Shown: positions 56,785 to 64,000 of the stretch, piece after piece
How the letters are laid out: every line of letters begins with the position of its first letter
Numbering within the stretch: the first letter of the stretch is position 1
Assembly (NCBI RefSeq): GCF_002240415.1
Contig: NZ_CP020028.1
Span: 620,001 to 684,000, forward strand
Source of the DNA: Paenibacillus kribbensis
GTDB lineage: Bacteria; Bacillota; Bacilli; Paenibacillales; Paenibacillaceae
Reading direction: 5' to 3'
Length of the DNA stretch: 64,000 bases
Notes under the pieces: generated by a model
Database searches by the model: none
Told to the model about the DNA's origin: nothing
What the model saw: only the letters and a program-made list of their open reading frames with translations
Program-made: the position numbers and the translations under genes

Positions 56785-57177
56785 ATGGCACAAGTACAAT
56801 ACTATGGGACAGGTCGTCGTAAACATTCGGTAGCTCGTGTTCGTCTCGTACCGGGTGAAGGACGCATTGTCATCAACAAACGTGATATTAATGAATATTT
56901 CGGTTTGGAAACACTCAAACTGATCGTTAAACAACCATTGAACCTGACAGAAACAATTGGTAGCTATGACGTACTCGTTATCGCTCATGGCGGTGGTATC
57001 TCTGGTCAAGCAGGCGCAATTCGCCACGGTATTTCACGTGCTCTGCTGAAAGCAGATCCGGAATTCCGCCCAGCTTTGAAAAAAGCAGGCTTCTTGACTC
57101 GTGACCCACGTATGAAAGAACGTAAAAAATACGGTCTCAAAGCTGCTCGTCGTGCACCACAATTCTCGAAACGTTAA
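56785..57177 (+). CDS. rpsI: 30S ribosomal protein S9
   Basis: A 130-residue protein whose C-terminal tail (ending QFSKR) reaches the P-site tRNA. '[20 protein letters not shown]' is the signature. ATG with AAGGAGG, 19 nt after rplM. Confidence 0.97.
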   Translation: MAQVQYYGTGRRKHSVARVRLVPGEGRIVINKRDINEYFGLETLKLIVKQPLNLTETIGSYDVLVIAHGGGISGQAGAIRHGISRALLKADPEFRPALKKAGFLTRDPRMKERKKYGLKAARRAPQFSKR

Positions 57178-57190
57178 TTCTCAACGTTCA

Positions 57191-57225
57191 AAGGCTCTCA
57201 ACCAATTGGTTGGGGGTCTTTTTTA
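57191..57225 (+). terminator. Terminator after rpsI
   Basis: A stem of about 12 bp, ggctctcaacca/ggttgggggtc (one G-U pair, loop att), is followed by six Ts. Confidence 0.85.
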
Positions 57226-57900
57226 TGCTAAAAAATACCTGTGACCGTATCATTTTTGACCACATTTGATCTTAAATTAAAGCTCAATGTATTGTGAAAT
57301 TTAGCAGCCGTTTGTTCATTGAGGCTGTTTGCCCCCATGTATTTTCCTCATTCCCGTTGATTTCCATTTTCCATTCTTTCCTTTGTTTAATAGCGTTGCC
57401 CAGCCATTTCAATTTTATTGCTTATAAATGCCTTATGCTACTTGTAGTGGTTTGTCTGTCGCTCAGCATTCTATCCGTAAAGAATTACTACTCATCGATT
57501 TGACCATGATAACTGGGGAAACCCAGACTGCCTTGTGTTTACTATGACGGAGAAACAGCTTCTAGCCATCAAAACATGGGTCTCAGGCACGGCGGATTTG
57601 TGAGTGAAGCCCATTAGTCTAATTTTGGTCATGGATCGGCTTGTGGGAAACTGGAGCGTCTGAGCACAGCGAAATCAGCAGACAATTAAACAACACGTTC
57701 TTTCTTTTTAAGGGGCTTTGGCTAGCTGCTTTTAGTTTCCAACTAACTAGAACATTCCAAAATAAATTGTATAAGAATATTTTATATAAAGTTAAAGAGC
57801 CTAGTCGAATGCAAGGAATAGGGTTACAGAATGCTGATAGAACAATGTTTCTGCTGAATTCAGGCTGAAGAATGGTTATATCAAAGCACATTACTGTGGA
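57226..57900 (+). other. Gene-free AT-rich region between rpsI and cysH
   Basis: About 675 bp without a supportable gene. Open stretches at 57294-57503 and 57641-57868 lack ribosome sites and resemble no family I know. A short reading 'MTEKQLLAIKTWVSGTADL' at 57544 stops at once. No SAM riboswitch, T-box or terminal inverted repeats are seen. It may be decayed coding DNA or a site of past rearrangement. Confidence 0.5.
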
Positions 57901-57928
57901 TTGACAATGAATGTGAAAGTTTTATACT
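57901..57928 (+). promoter_or_regulatory. Sigma-A promoter of cysH-sat
   Basis: A perfect TTGACA at 57901-57906, 16-nt spacer, TATACT at 57923-57928, about 80 nt before cysH. A regulator such as CymR is plausible for sulfur genes, but I could not identify its box with confidence. Confidence 0.75.
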
Positions 57929-58006
57929 TTATTTATTCTTATTAGTTTAGTCGGCTTTGGGTACATGGCACTTATTTATGAATCTTCAGATGGAGGCGCA
58001 TTAATA

Positions 58007-58699
58007 ATGAACTTATTGGAGAAAGAAGCTTTGATCAAGGTCAAGGCGATTGAGCTGGAAGAGGCGACGCCGGAGGAAATTATCCAGTATGCTATTCAAA
58101 CATTCCCTAATCTCACCTTTGCTTGCAGCTTTGGAGCGGAAGATGTAGTACTTGTAGATATGCTGCAAAAAATTAGCCCCTCCACTGACATCTTTTACTT
58201 GGACACGGACTTTCATTTTCAAGAAACGTACGATACACGAGATCAGATCAAGGCTAAATATAACTTGGATTTTGTCCGGGTATCTCCCTTGATTACTCCC
58301 GAAGAGCAAGCGGCTGAGCATGGGGAGGAACTGTGGAAATCAGATCCCAACACATGCTGTGGCATACGAAAAGTTGAGCCGCTGACACGCATTTTATCTC
58401 AATACGATGCATGGATTACCGGTATTCGCCGCGACCAGGCTCCAACCCGTGCGAATGCCAAAAAGGTAGAGTATGACCAGAAATTTGGACTTGTTAAATT
58501 CAATCCGCTGGCGAGTTGGACATCAGAAGATGTGTGGAATTATATCCATACTCATAAAGTGTTGTATAATCCACTGCATGACCGGAATTATCCAAGTATT
58601 GGATGCGAGCAATGCACACGTCAGGTCCTACCGGGTGAAGATCCTCGTGCGGGGCGTTGGTCAGGCAATGAGAAGACTGAATGCGGGCTTCATCAATAA
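58007..58699 (+). CDS. cysH: Phosphoadenylyl/adenylyl-sulfate reductase
   Basis: A 230-residue thioredoxin-dependent reductase that reduces activated sulfate to sulfite. It carries the [4Fe-4S] cysteine set C117-C118 and C200-x2-C203 and the catalytic C226 in ECGLH. The CC...CxxC set is characteristic of enzymes that use APS directly. The start ATG (MNLLEKEAL) has GGAGG ten bases upstream; a start 42 nt earlier is less likely. sat follows 52 nt downstream. Confidence 0.9.
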   Translation: MNLLEKEALIKVKAIELEEATPEEIIQYAIQTFPNLTFACSFGAEDVVLVDMLQKISPSTDIFYLDTDFHFQETYDTRDQIKAKYNLDFVRVSPLITPEEQAAEHGEELWKSDPNTCCGIRKVEPLTRILSQYDAWITGIRRDQAPTRANAKKVEYDQKFGLVKFNPLASWTSEDVWNYIHTHKVLYNPLHDRNYPSIGCEQCTRQVLPGEDPRAGRWSGNEKTECGLHQ

Positions 58700-58751
58700 A
58701 AATGTGCTCATTAGCTGTGAATCATATTTATGAATGGAAAGGGAGTTCGTT

Positions 58752-59921
58752 ATGACTGCAATTCTTCCGCATGGCGGAACACTAGTTGATAGAATCATCA
58801 CAGGACCGGAGCAAAAAGCCCTTTTGCAGACTGCACGTGAATTGTTTCCTATTCGAGTAAACTCGTGGACTATTTCTGACCTGGATTTGATTGGGGTGGG
58901 GGCGTTCTCCCCATTGACCGGATTTATGAACGAGTCTGATTATCGGTCGGTCGTTAAGGATATGCGTCTTGCCGACGGTACAGTCTGGAGTATTCCCATT
59001 ACACTTGCAGTTACGGAGAGCATAGCCAGTGAACTCAACGTGGGTCAGAAAGTCGCTTTGGTAGGTGAAACAGACGGAATCATCTATGCAGTGCTTGATA
59101 TTGAAAGTATTTATCAGGTTGATCAAGCCGAGGAAGCCAGACGTGTATTCAAAACGAATGATTCGGCTCATCCTGGCGTAAAAAAACTGCTGGATCGACC
59201 AGCCACTTATGTGGGAGGCTCTGTGCAAGTACTGAATCGGCCTGAGCCTGCGCAATTTAGCGATTTTTATTACACACCAGCACAGACACGCGATCATTTT
59301 GCTGAAAAGGGCTGGAAAACAGTAGTCGGCTTCCAGACGCGTAATCCGGTACACCGTGCGCATGAGTATATCCAGAAAAGTGCGATGGAAATTGTTGATG
59401 GACTATTTCTCAATCCGCTCGTGGGTGAAACCAAGTCAGATGATGTTCCAGCAGATGTGCGCATGAAGAGCTACCTGGTGCTGCTGGACCATTATTATCC
59501 GGCGGAACGGACTTTTCTGGGTGTGTTTCCTGCTGCCATGCGATATGCTGGCCCGAGAGAGGCCATTTTTCACGCTATGGTGCGGAAAAACTATGGCTGC
59601 ACCCATTTTATTGTTGGAAGAGATCACGCCGGTGTAGGAGACTATTATGGAACTTATGAAGCGCAGGAAATTTTTAGGAATTTTACTCCTGAGGAGCTGG
59701 GAATTACCCCATTATTCTTTGAACACAGCTTTTATTGCACTCGTTGTGGGAATATGGCCTCAAGCAAAACCTGCCCTCATCCCAAGGAGCACCATTTGAC
59801 GCTCTCGGGCACCAAAGTACGGGGATTGTTACGCTCCGGGGTATGCCCGCCGCCTGAGTTTACACGACCAGAAGTCGCCCAAGTGCTGATAGAGGGTATG
59901 AAAGAATTTGTTCACTCCTGA
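58752..59921 (+). CDS. sat: Sulfate adenylyltransferase (ATP sulfurylase)
   Basis: A 389-residue homomeric enzyme that activates sulfate with ATP to APS. The nucleotide-binding RNPVHRAH is at 197-204 and '[14 protein letters not shown]' follows. A C-terminal Cys/His cluster (CTRCGNM...CPHPKEHH, near 329-347) may bind metal. The ATG after AAAGGGAG is preferred; an in-frame ATG at 58734 precedes the ribosome site. It pairs with cysH in one unit; no sulfate permease (cysP) or APS kinase (cysC) gene is adjacent. Confidence 0.93.
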   Translation: MTAILPHGGTLVDRIITGPEQKALLQTARELFPIRVNSWTISDLDLIGVGAFSPLTGFMNESDYRSVVKDMRLADGTVWSIPITLAVTESIASELNVGQKVALVGETDGIIYAVLDIESIYQVDQAEEARRVFKTNDSAHPGVKKLLDRPATYVGGSVQVLNRPEPAQFSDFYYTPAQTRDHFAEKGWKTVVGFQTRNPVHRAHEYIQKSAMEIVDGLFLNPLVGETKSDDVPADVRMKSYLVLLDHYYPAERTFLGVFPAAMRYAGPREAIFHAMVRKNYGCTHFIVGRDHAGVGDYYGTYEAQEIFRNFTPEELGITPLFFEHSFYCTRCGNMASSKTCPHPKEHHLTLSGTKVRGLLRSGVCPPPEFTRPEVAQVLIEGMKEFVHS

Positions 59922-59934
59922 GTTGTACTATTTA

Positions 59935-59989
59935 CACGCCTCGTCCCATATAGATCATTAGTATCTGTATAGGACGGAGGCGTTTTGTT
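59935..59989 (+). terminator. Hairpin between sat and cwlD that contains the cwlD ribosome site
   Basis: A long stem of about 19 bp, acgcctcgtcccatatagat with atctgtataggacggaggcgt (one bulge, one mismatch, one G-U), ends in a short T tract (TTTTG). It can terminate sat. The 3' arm includes GGAGG, which is also the cwlD Shine-Dalgarno, so read-through mRNA would have that site buried. Confidence 0.75.
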
Positions 59990-60766
59990 ATGCAAAAAAA
60001 TAATCGTAAACACCAGCTTACACTGTGGATTCGCTATCGGACGATGCAAAAAATGCTATTGGGCTGTTGTCTTGCCGTTCTGTTTATTGTGCTGACTTTG
60101 TATGAGATACCTGCTTCGAGAGTCTGGACCCATTGGAGTCTTCCGCTCGCGGGTAAAGTCATTGCTATAGATGCAGGACATGGAGGGCCTGATGGAGGGG
60201 CAGTTAGCAAAGAGGGTGTCATTGAAAAGGATATTAATTTGGCGATTGCTTTTTATTTGCGGGATTACTTACAACAAGCAGGAGCTGTTGTCGTCATGAC
60301 ACGTGAGGATGACCGTGATCTGGCGCTGCCAGAAACCAAAGGCTATGCCAGAAGAAAAACAGAGGATCTAAAACAACGTGTGCGCATGATTGAGGAGCAT
60401 AAAGCAGACCTTTTTTTGAGCATTCACATGAACAGCATCCCATCCAGTCGTTGGAGTGGAGCTCAAACCTTTTATGTTCCCAACCATGAGGATAATGAAA
60501 ATTTGGCTTCCCTTATCCAGGAGGAGATCAAGCGCAATCTGGAAAATACGGACAGAGTGGCCAAGACCGTGAACACAGTATATTTGTTAAAGGCTCTCAA
60601 AATGCCAACAGCCCTCGTAGAGGTCGGATTTTTATCCCATCCTGAGGAAGCCCGGCGACTGAGTGACGTAACCTATCAGAGACAGGTGGCAGCATCCGTC
60701 TATAAAGGAATTTTGCGTTATAGCGCCGGGGAGAAGGTAACATCGTCAGCACCTAAAGCCAGATAG
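59990..60766 (+). CDS. cwlD: CwlD, N-acetylmuramoyl-L-alanine amidase (spore cortex)
   Basis: A 258-residue membrane-anchored amidase that, with PdaA, makes muramic-delta-lactam in the spore cortex, needed for germination. The N-terminal transmembrane anchor is at about 21-39. The Amidase_3 zinc domain has H64 (DAGHGGPDGG), E79 (VIEKDINLA), 'FLSIHMNS' and 'TALVEVGFLSHPEEAR'. ATG with GGACGGAGG. Sporulation control is expected from the family; no clear sigma-E/G promoter was identified. Confidence 0.92.
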   Translation: MQKNNRKHQLTLWIRYRTMQKMLLGCCLAVLFIVLTLYEIPASRVWTHWSLPLAGKVIAIDAGHGGPDGGAVSKEGVIEKDINLAIAFYLRDYLQQAGAVVVMTREDDRDLALPETKGYARRKTEDLKQRVRMIEEHKADLFLSIHMNSIPSSRWSGAQTFYVPNHEDNENLASLIQEEIKRNLENTDRVAKTVNTVYLLKALKMPTALVEVGFLSHPEEARRLSDVTYQRQVAASVYKGILRYSAGEKVTSSAPKAR

Positions 60767-60826
60767 TGGTATACTGTAATTGTTTACAACTACGTAAATT
60801 CACTGAAGCAGAGGTGCTGATTATTC

Positions 60827-61933
60827 ATGCAATCTAGAGAGCAGGTTATAGAGCTACTTCAACAGGTACGAGAGCCTCACACGGGCCGTCGTCTGGTTGA
60901 TCTTCATTTTATTCGGGATGTTGTTGTAAAAGAAGAACGCGTATCCTTGACCGTGGTTAGTTTGAATACGGAGGAAGGGGCGCAGGCAGATTTGGAGCGG
61001 GAAATCCGTCTGACGTTGGAAGAGGCGGGGCTGAGGCACGTTCATATTCGTATTCGGGAAGCCTCTGAGCATGAAAGATCCGCTATTCAAACAGAAGATG
61101 ATTCCGAGGCAGCGGCTGACCCGGTCTTGACCAAGGGACATGCTGCTGGTATGGAACAACATGAGCTGCTTGATCCATCATCTGGAGTTCGGTTTATTGC
61201 CATTGCGAGCGGAAAAGGTGGTGTAGGGAAATCAACGGTAGCTGTAAATTTGGCGGCTGCTTTGGCTAGACAAGGCCAACGTGTCGGTTTGATCGATGCC
61301 GATATTTACGGGTTTAGTGTACCGGATATGATTGGGGTAGAGGACGTTCCTTCTGTAGAAGAAGGGATTATTCAGCCAGTAGAGAGATTTGGTGTTAAGC
61401 TCATGTCTATGGGCTTCTTTGTCAGGGAGAACAATCCCGTCATCTGGAGAGGTCCCATGCTGGGAAGAATGCTCAGACAGTTCTTTAGCGATGTCCAATG
61501 GGGCAAGCTGGACTATATGATTCTTGATTTACCGCCGGGTACCGGAGATGTAGCGCTTGACGTACATCAAATGATTCCACAGAGTGAAGAAATCATTGTC
61601 ACTACCCCTCATGCGACGGCTGCTTTTGTGGCAGCACGAGCGGGGGCCATGGCGCTCCAAACGGATCATAAAGTCATTGGCGTTGTGGAGAATATGTCCT
61701 ATTATGTTTCCTCTACCGGTGAAAAGGATTATGTTTTCGGCCGTGGAGGAGGGGCTATGCTGGCTGATACTCTCCATACCAAGCTGCTGGCTCAGATCCC
61801 ATTGGGAATTCCAGATAATCATCCTTCAGAAGCTGATTTTTCGCCTTCTGTATATAAATCTGAATCGGCAACGGGTGCTATTTATAACGATATCGCCGCT
61901 CAAATTACGGCGTTGCACGCCGAATCTGAATAA
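60827..61933 (+). CDS. salA: Mrp/NBP35-family P-loop ATPase (SalA)
   Basis: A 368-residue ATPase. An N-terminal MIP18/DUF59 domain (about 1-90) leads into a P-loop NTPase with GKGGVGKST at 129-137, 'DADIYGFSVPDMIG' and 'LDLPPGTGD'. Mrp proteins act as Fe-S cluster carriers; in Bacillus the orthologue SalA also regulates scoC. Bacillus has the same neighbourhood (cwlD-salA-gerD-pdaB). ATG with AGAGGTG, 60 nt after cwlD. Confidence 0.9.
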   Translation: MQSREQVIELLQQVREPHTGRRLVDLHFIRDVVVKEERVSLTVVSLNTEEGAQADLEREIRLTLEEAGLRHVHIRIREASEHERSAIQTEDDSEAAADPVLTKGHAAGMEQHELLDPSSGVRFIAIASGKGGVGKSTVAVNLAAALARQGQRVGLIDADIYGFSVPDMIGVEDVPSVEEGIIQPVERFGVKLMSMGFFVRENNPVIWRGPMLGRMLRQFFSDVQWGKLDYMILDLPPGTGDVALDVHQMIPQSEEIIVTTPHATAAFVAARAGAMALQTDHKVIGVVENMSYYVSSTGEKDYVFGRGGGAMLADTLHTKLLAQIPLGIPDNHPSEADFSPSVYKSESATGAIYNDIAAQITALHAESE

Positions 61934-61969
61934 GAAAAAAAGGCTGGTTGCGCAACCAGCCTTTTTATT
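61934..61969 (+). terminator. Bidirectional terminator between salA and gerD
   Basis: A perfect 11-bp palindrome, aggctggttgc/gcaaccagcct, is flanked by A-run and T-run on either side, so it can serve both convergent genes salA (+) and gerD (-). Confidence 0.9.
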
Positions 61970-62738
61970 ATTGGCCTCCTCCTTGTTCGCCTTGACCACC
62001 GCCACCACCTTCGGAACCGCCACCGCCTTGCTTTTGACCGCTTGTGCCACCAGGATTTTTTTTCTCAACCTTAGGCTGGAGTTCCTCTTGTACGACGGTT
62101 TTAAGTAAATTCATCACCTCAAGCCGGAAAATCGGGCTTTGCATAGCATCATGCATGACGGTCATCGCTTGTTTGCGATATTCAGGGGTTTTAGTCAGGT
62201 CCATGTACATCTTGGTCAGTTCTGGCGACTTGAGCATGGATTCAATAGATTTTTGATAAGATGGGTCCTTTATAAGCTGCATATGAAGCTGTTTGTTTTG
62301 GCTATTGATAGCTTTAGCAAATTCTCCGGCGAAACGCGGATCAGTCATGATTTTTTCGATTTCTTTTTTATACTCGGGTGAAATCAAAGTATCCTTGACT
62401 GCGATTTTCATCTGCTCAGCTGATTGTGTAGGCATAAGCATCTTCATTCCCATGCTGCCACCCGAACCTCCACCAGAACTCCCGCCAGAACTTCCTTCAC
62501 CCCCGCTTCCTTCACCACTTTGTCCAGATTGCCCATCCTTGGAGGAACTGCTTTGCCCAGTCAAAGCCTCTTCTATGGCTTTTTTTCCATCATCACTTTT
62601 TAAGATATCGACTACCATCGTTTTCGTCTCTTTATAACTGTTCTGGGGAGATGCAGAACTCTGATCCGAGCCACAGCCGCTTAGTGCAACGCCCAGTACG
62701 CATATCATGCTGACAAATCGCAAACGAGTCCAATTCAT
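61968..62738 (-). CDS. gerD: GerD, spore germination lipoprotein
   Basis: A 256-residue lipoprotein that organises germinant receptors into the inner-membrane germinosome. The signal peptide has lipobox LSGC with C22 as the lipidated residue. A central helical domain (about 108-215) contains 'ALTGQ'-type and 'MHDAMQSPIFRLEVMNLL' segments. Two low-complexity parts stand out: a Ser/Gly-rich linker around 65-97 and a Gly/Gln-rich tail (about 230-256). The ATG on the minus strand follows GAAGGAGGA. A sigma-G-like promoter lies upstream. Confidence 0.9.
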   Translation of the reverse strand: MNWTRLRFVSMICVLGVALSGCGSDQSSASPQNSYKETKTMVVDILKSDDGKKAIEEALTGQSSSSKDGQSGQSGEGSGGEGSSGGSSGGGSGGSMGMKMLMPTQSAEQMKIAVKDTLISPEYKKEIEKIMTDPRFAGEFAKAINSQNKQLHMQLIKDPSYQKSIESMLKSPELTKMYMDLTKTPEYRKQAMTVMHDAMQSPIFRLEVMNLLKTVVQEELQPKVEKKNPGGTSGQKQGGGGSEGGGGGQGEQGGGQ

Positions 62739-62769
62739 GGCCGTATTCCTCCTTCATCATGAATGTGGA

Positions 62770-62799
62770 TAGTATGCGAATGAGTGAGGAGAAATATGT
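62770..62799 (-). promoter_or_regulatory. Sigma-G-type promoter of gerD
   Basis: On the minus strand, -35 ACATA (plus 62795-62799), an 18-nt spacer, and -10 CATACTA (plus 62770-62776). The -10 fits the sigma-G/F consensus CATNHTA exactly; the -35 matches four of five positions of GHATR. It agrees with forespore expression of gerD in Bacillus. Confidence 0.7.
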
Positions 62800-62844
62800 C
62801 GATCGGCTTTTGGTTTTTTGCTGAGAACGATGTAAAATAACTCC

Positions 62845-63624
62845 TTAAAGACCCATGGCCTGATCACGAACTTCTTTGCCTTTTACTGTACCCTGTTGTA
62901 GAAGTTCAGATACCGTTACGAATTCATATCCTTGTGCACGCAATTTGTCGATAATAACCGGCAGTGCTTCATGAGTTTGTTTACAGGAATCACTGGCGTG
63001 GAGAAGAACGATGTCACCAGGATGCGCTTTATTTACAACACGATCAATAATGACCTGAGTACCGGGATTTTTCCAATCCAAGGAGTCAGTATCCCATTGA
63101 ATGGTTTTATAGCCTAAAGTGCTTGCCACCTGAAGGACTCTTTTGTCAAAGTCCCCATTAGGCATACGAATTAATTTCGGCGCTTGTCCGGTCAGCTCAG
63201 TTAGTGTGGTGTGGGCTGTTGAAATTTGTTTGCGAATGTCCTCGTCGCTTAAGCTGCTATAATTTTCGTGTTTATGTCCATGACTTCCAATCTCAAACCC
63301 ATTGTCTTTAATCTGATTCACAAGCTCTGGATGTGTTTTGCTCCACGGGGAAGAAAGAAAAAAAGTAGCCTTGGTCACTTTTTTATCCTCAAGTATCTTT
63401 AAAATAGGAGCAGTGCGCTTATCGCCCCAGCTAATGTCAAAGGTGAGGGCAATCAGCTTCTTTTCAGTAGGTACACTATAAACAGCGGCCGGTGCTTCCT
63501 CGGAGAAAACGGTAACATTATCAGTTTCTACATAAATGACCCCAATAGCAAAGAAGGCCGCAGCTATGACGATAAAGAACCGTTTGATTTTTTTACCGTT
63601 CAAAACATAGAAAAAAGAATTCAT
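62845..63624 (-). CDS. pdaB: PdaB, polysaccharide deacetylase family sporulation protein
   Basis: A 259-residue protein with an N-terminal transmembrane segment (about 14-33) and a NodB-type deacetylase domain. Motifs: 'LTFDISWGD' with D63, 'SHGHKHEN' with H115 and H119, 'IRMPNGDF', and 'DIVLLHASDS'. In the usual TFDD motif the second Asp is Ile here, as in known PdaB. In Bacillus it is needed to maintain spores after late sporulation. Minus strand, next to gerD with a gap of about 106 nt. Confidence 0.9.
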   Translation of the reverse strand: MNSFFYVLNGKKIKRFFIVIAAAFFAIGVIYVETDNVTVFSEEAPAAVYSVPTEKKLIALTFDISWGDKRTAPILKILEDKKVTKATFFLSSPWSKTHPELVNQIKDNGFEIGSHGHKHENYSSLSDEDIRKQISTAHTTLTELTGQAPKLIRMPNGDFDKRVLQVASTLGYKTIQWDTDSLDWKNPGTQVIIDRVVNKAHPGDIVLLHASDSCKQTHEALPVIIDKLRAQGYEFVTVSELLQQGTVKGKEVRDQAMGL

Positions 63625-63723
63625 AGTATAATAATGCCCCTTTCATCCTAGAAGTGCTTGTTTACTTAAAGCTATGCCGGGGGTTGTCAATTATGCCAAT
63701 GTACTACAGGAGGGAAACATCGA

Positions 63724-64000
63724 ATGGGATTAAAAGCGTTTCTTCATGATCTATACACGACAAGATGGCTAGTTTTAGTTTCTACACTTCTTTTTTGCAT
63801 AAGTATTGTGGTGGGCTGGTTAAGTACAGGCGCTATCCAATCCATGCTAGCTCAACAAATAGAAGGCCTGGGTGGAGTAGCTCAACGTTTGCAGCAGTCT
63901 GATCATCCTCAATGGAGCTTTTTTGTGTTTATCTTTTTCAATAATGCCATCAAGTGTGTGCTAGTTATATTTGTAGGGGCTTTATTTGGAATCGTGCCGT
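63724..64000 (+). CDS. SpoIIM-like membrane protein (5' part only)
   Basis: The frame starts at ATG after ACAGGAGGG and runs off the window end (92 codons seen). The N-terminus MGLKAFLHDLYTTRWLVLVS and the first hydrophobic helix (about 15-35), then 'FFVFIFFNNAIKCVLVIFVG' and 'GALFGIVP', fit the stage II sporulation protein M family, in which the FxxNN-A helix is typical. The gene is divergent from pdaB. Exact role unknown. Confidence 0.7.
   Translation, partial: MGLKAFLHDLYTTRWLVLVSTLLFCISIVVGWLSTGAIQSMLAQQIEGLGGVAQRLQQSDHPQWSFFVFIFFNNAIKCVLVIFVGALFGIVP

Noticed and set aside
57294..57503. A 69-codon hydrophobic open frame between rpsI and cysH
   Set aside because: No ribosome site, unusual composition and no recognisable family; likely chance in AT-rich DNA.
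57641..57868. A 75-codon open frame before cysH
   Set aside because: No Shine-Dalgarno before its ATG and no domain signature. Left as unassigned.
63625..63720. CATA-type motifs upstream of pdaB as a sigma-E promoter
   Set aside because: Two CATA motifs occur on the minus strand, but their spacing does not fit the sigma-E consensus well enough to call.

Overview
The window is about 64 kb of chromosome from an endospore-forming, low-to-mid GC Firmicute. The gene order, the rRNA sequence and the sporulation genes fit Paenibacillus, probably the P. polymyxa group; that is an inference, since no search was run. It opens in the 16S-23S spacer and carries complete 23S and 5S rRNA genes. It then runs almost entirely on the + strand through the conserved ctsR-to-ribosomal-protein superregion, as in Bacillus.

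Layout. 1-3435: rRNA operon end and terminator. 3558-4745: a single Eis-like acetyltransferase. 4927-9967: CtsR-controlled heat-shock operon ctsR-mcsA-mcsB-clpC, with a strong CtsR operator and a long structured leader. 10209-17490: radA, disA, pssA, yacL, ispD, ispF, gltX (DNA repair, c-di-AMP, phospholipid and isoprenoid synthesis, tRNA charging). 17497-21868: a cysteine T-box leader followed by cysE-cysS-mrnC-rlmB-rae1. 22031-22675: sigH. 23007-26433: rpmG, secE, nusG, rplK, rplA, and rplJ-rplL behind an L10-leader attenuator. 26582-34838: ybxB, rpoB, rpoC. 35057-39807: ybxF, rpsL, rpsG, fusA, tuf. 40148-55208: the S10-spc-alpha supercluster through rplQ. 55359-57177: truA, rplM, rpsI. 58007-59921: cysH-sat (sulfate assimilation). 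59990 to the end: cwlD, salA, then gerD and pdaB on the minus strand, and the start of a SpoIIM-like gene running off the end.

The genes mainly build and regulate the gene-expression machinery: ribosome, RNA polymerase, elongation factors, Sec translocon, rRNA maturation. Stress proteolysis (McsB/ClpC) and late sporulation or germination functions (CwlD, GerD, PdaB) sit at the edges. Almost all of it is textbook housekeeping DNA, and I found no undescribed multi-gene system. The clearest anomaly is in the spc region: the map gene between adk and infA is a 179-residue in-frame remnant that has lost four of the five metal ligands of methionine aminopeptidase. Other points to check are a structured ctsR leader with a 12-codon upstream ORF, a perfect 14-bp hairpin between rpoB and rpoC, a hairpin that buries the cwlD Shine-Dalgarno, the absence of ecf transporter genes between rplQ and truA, and a roughly 700-bp gene-free stretch before cysH.
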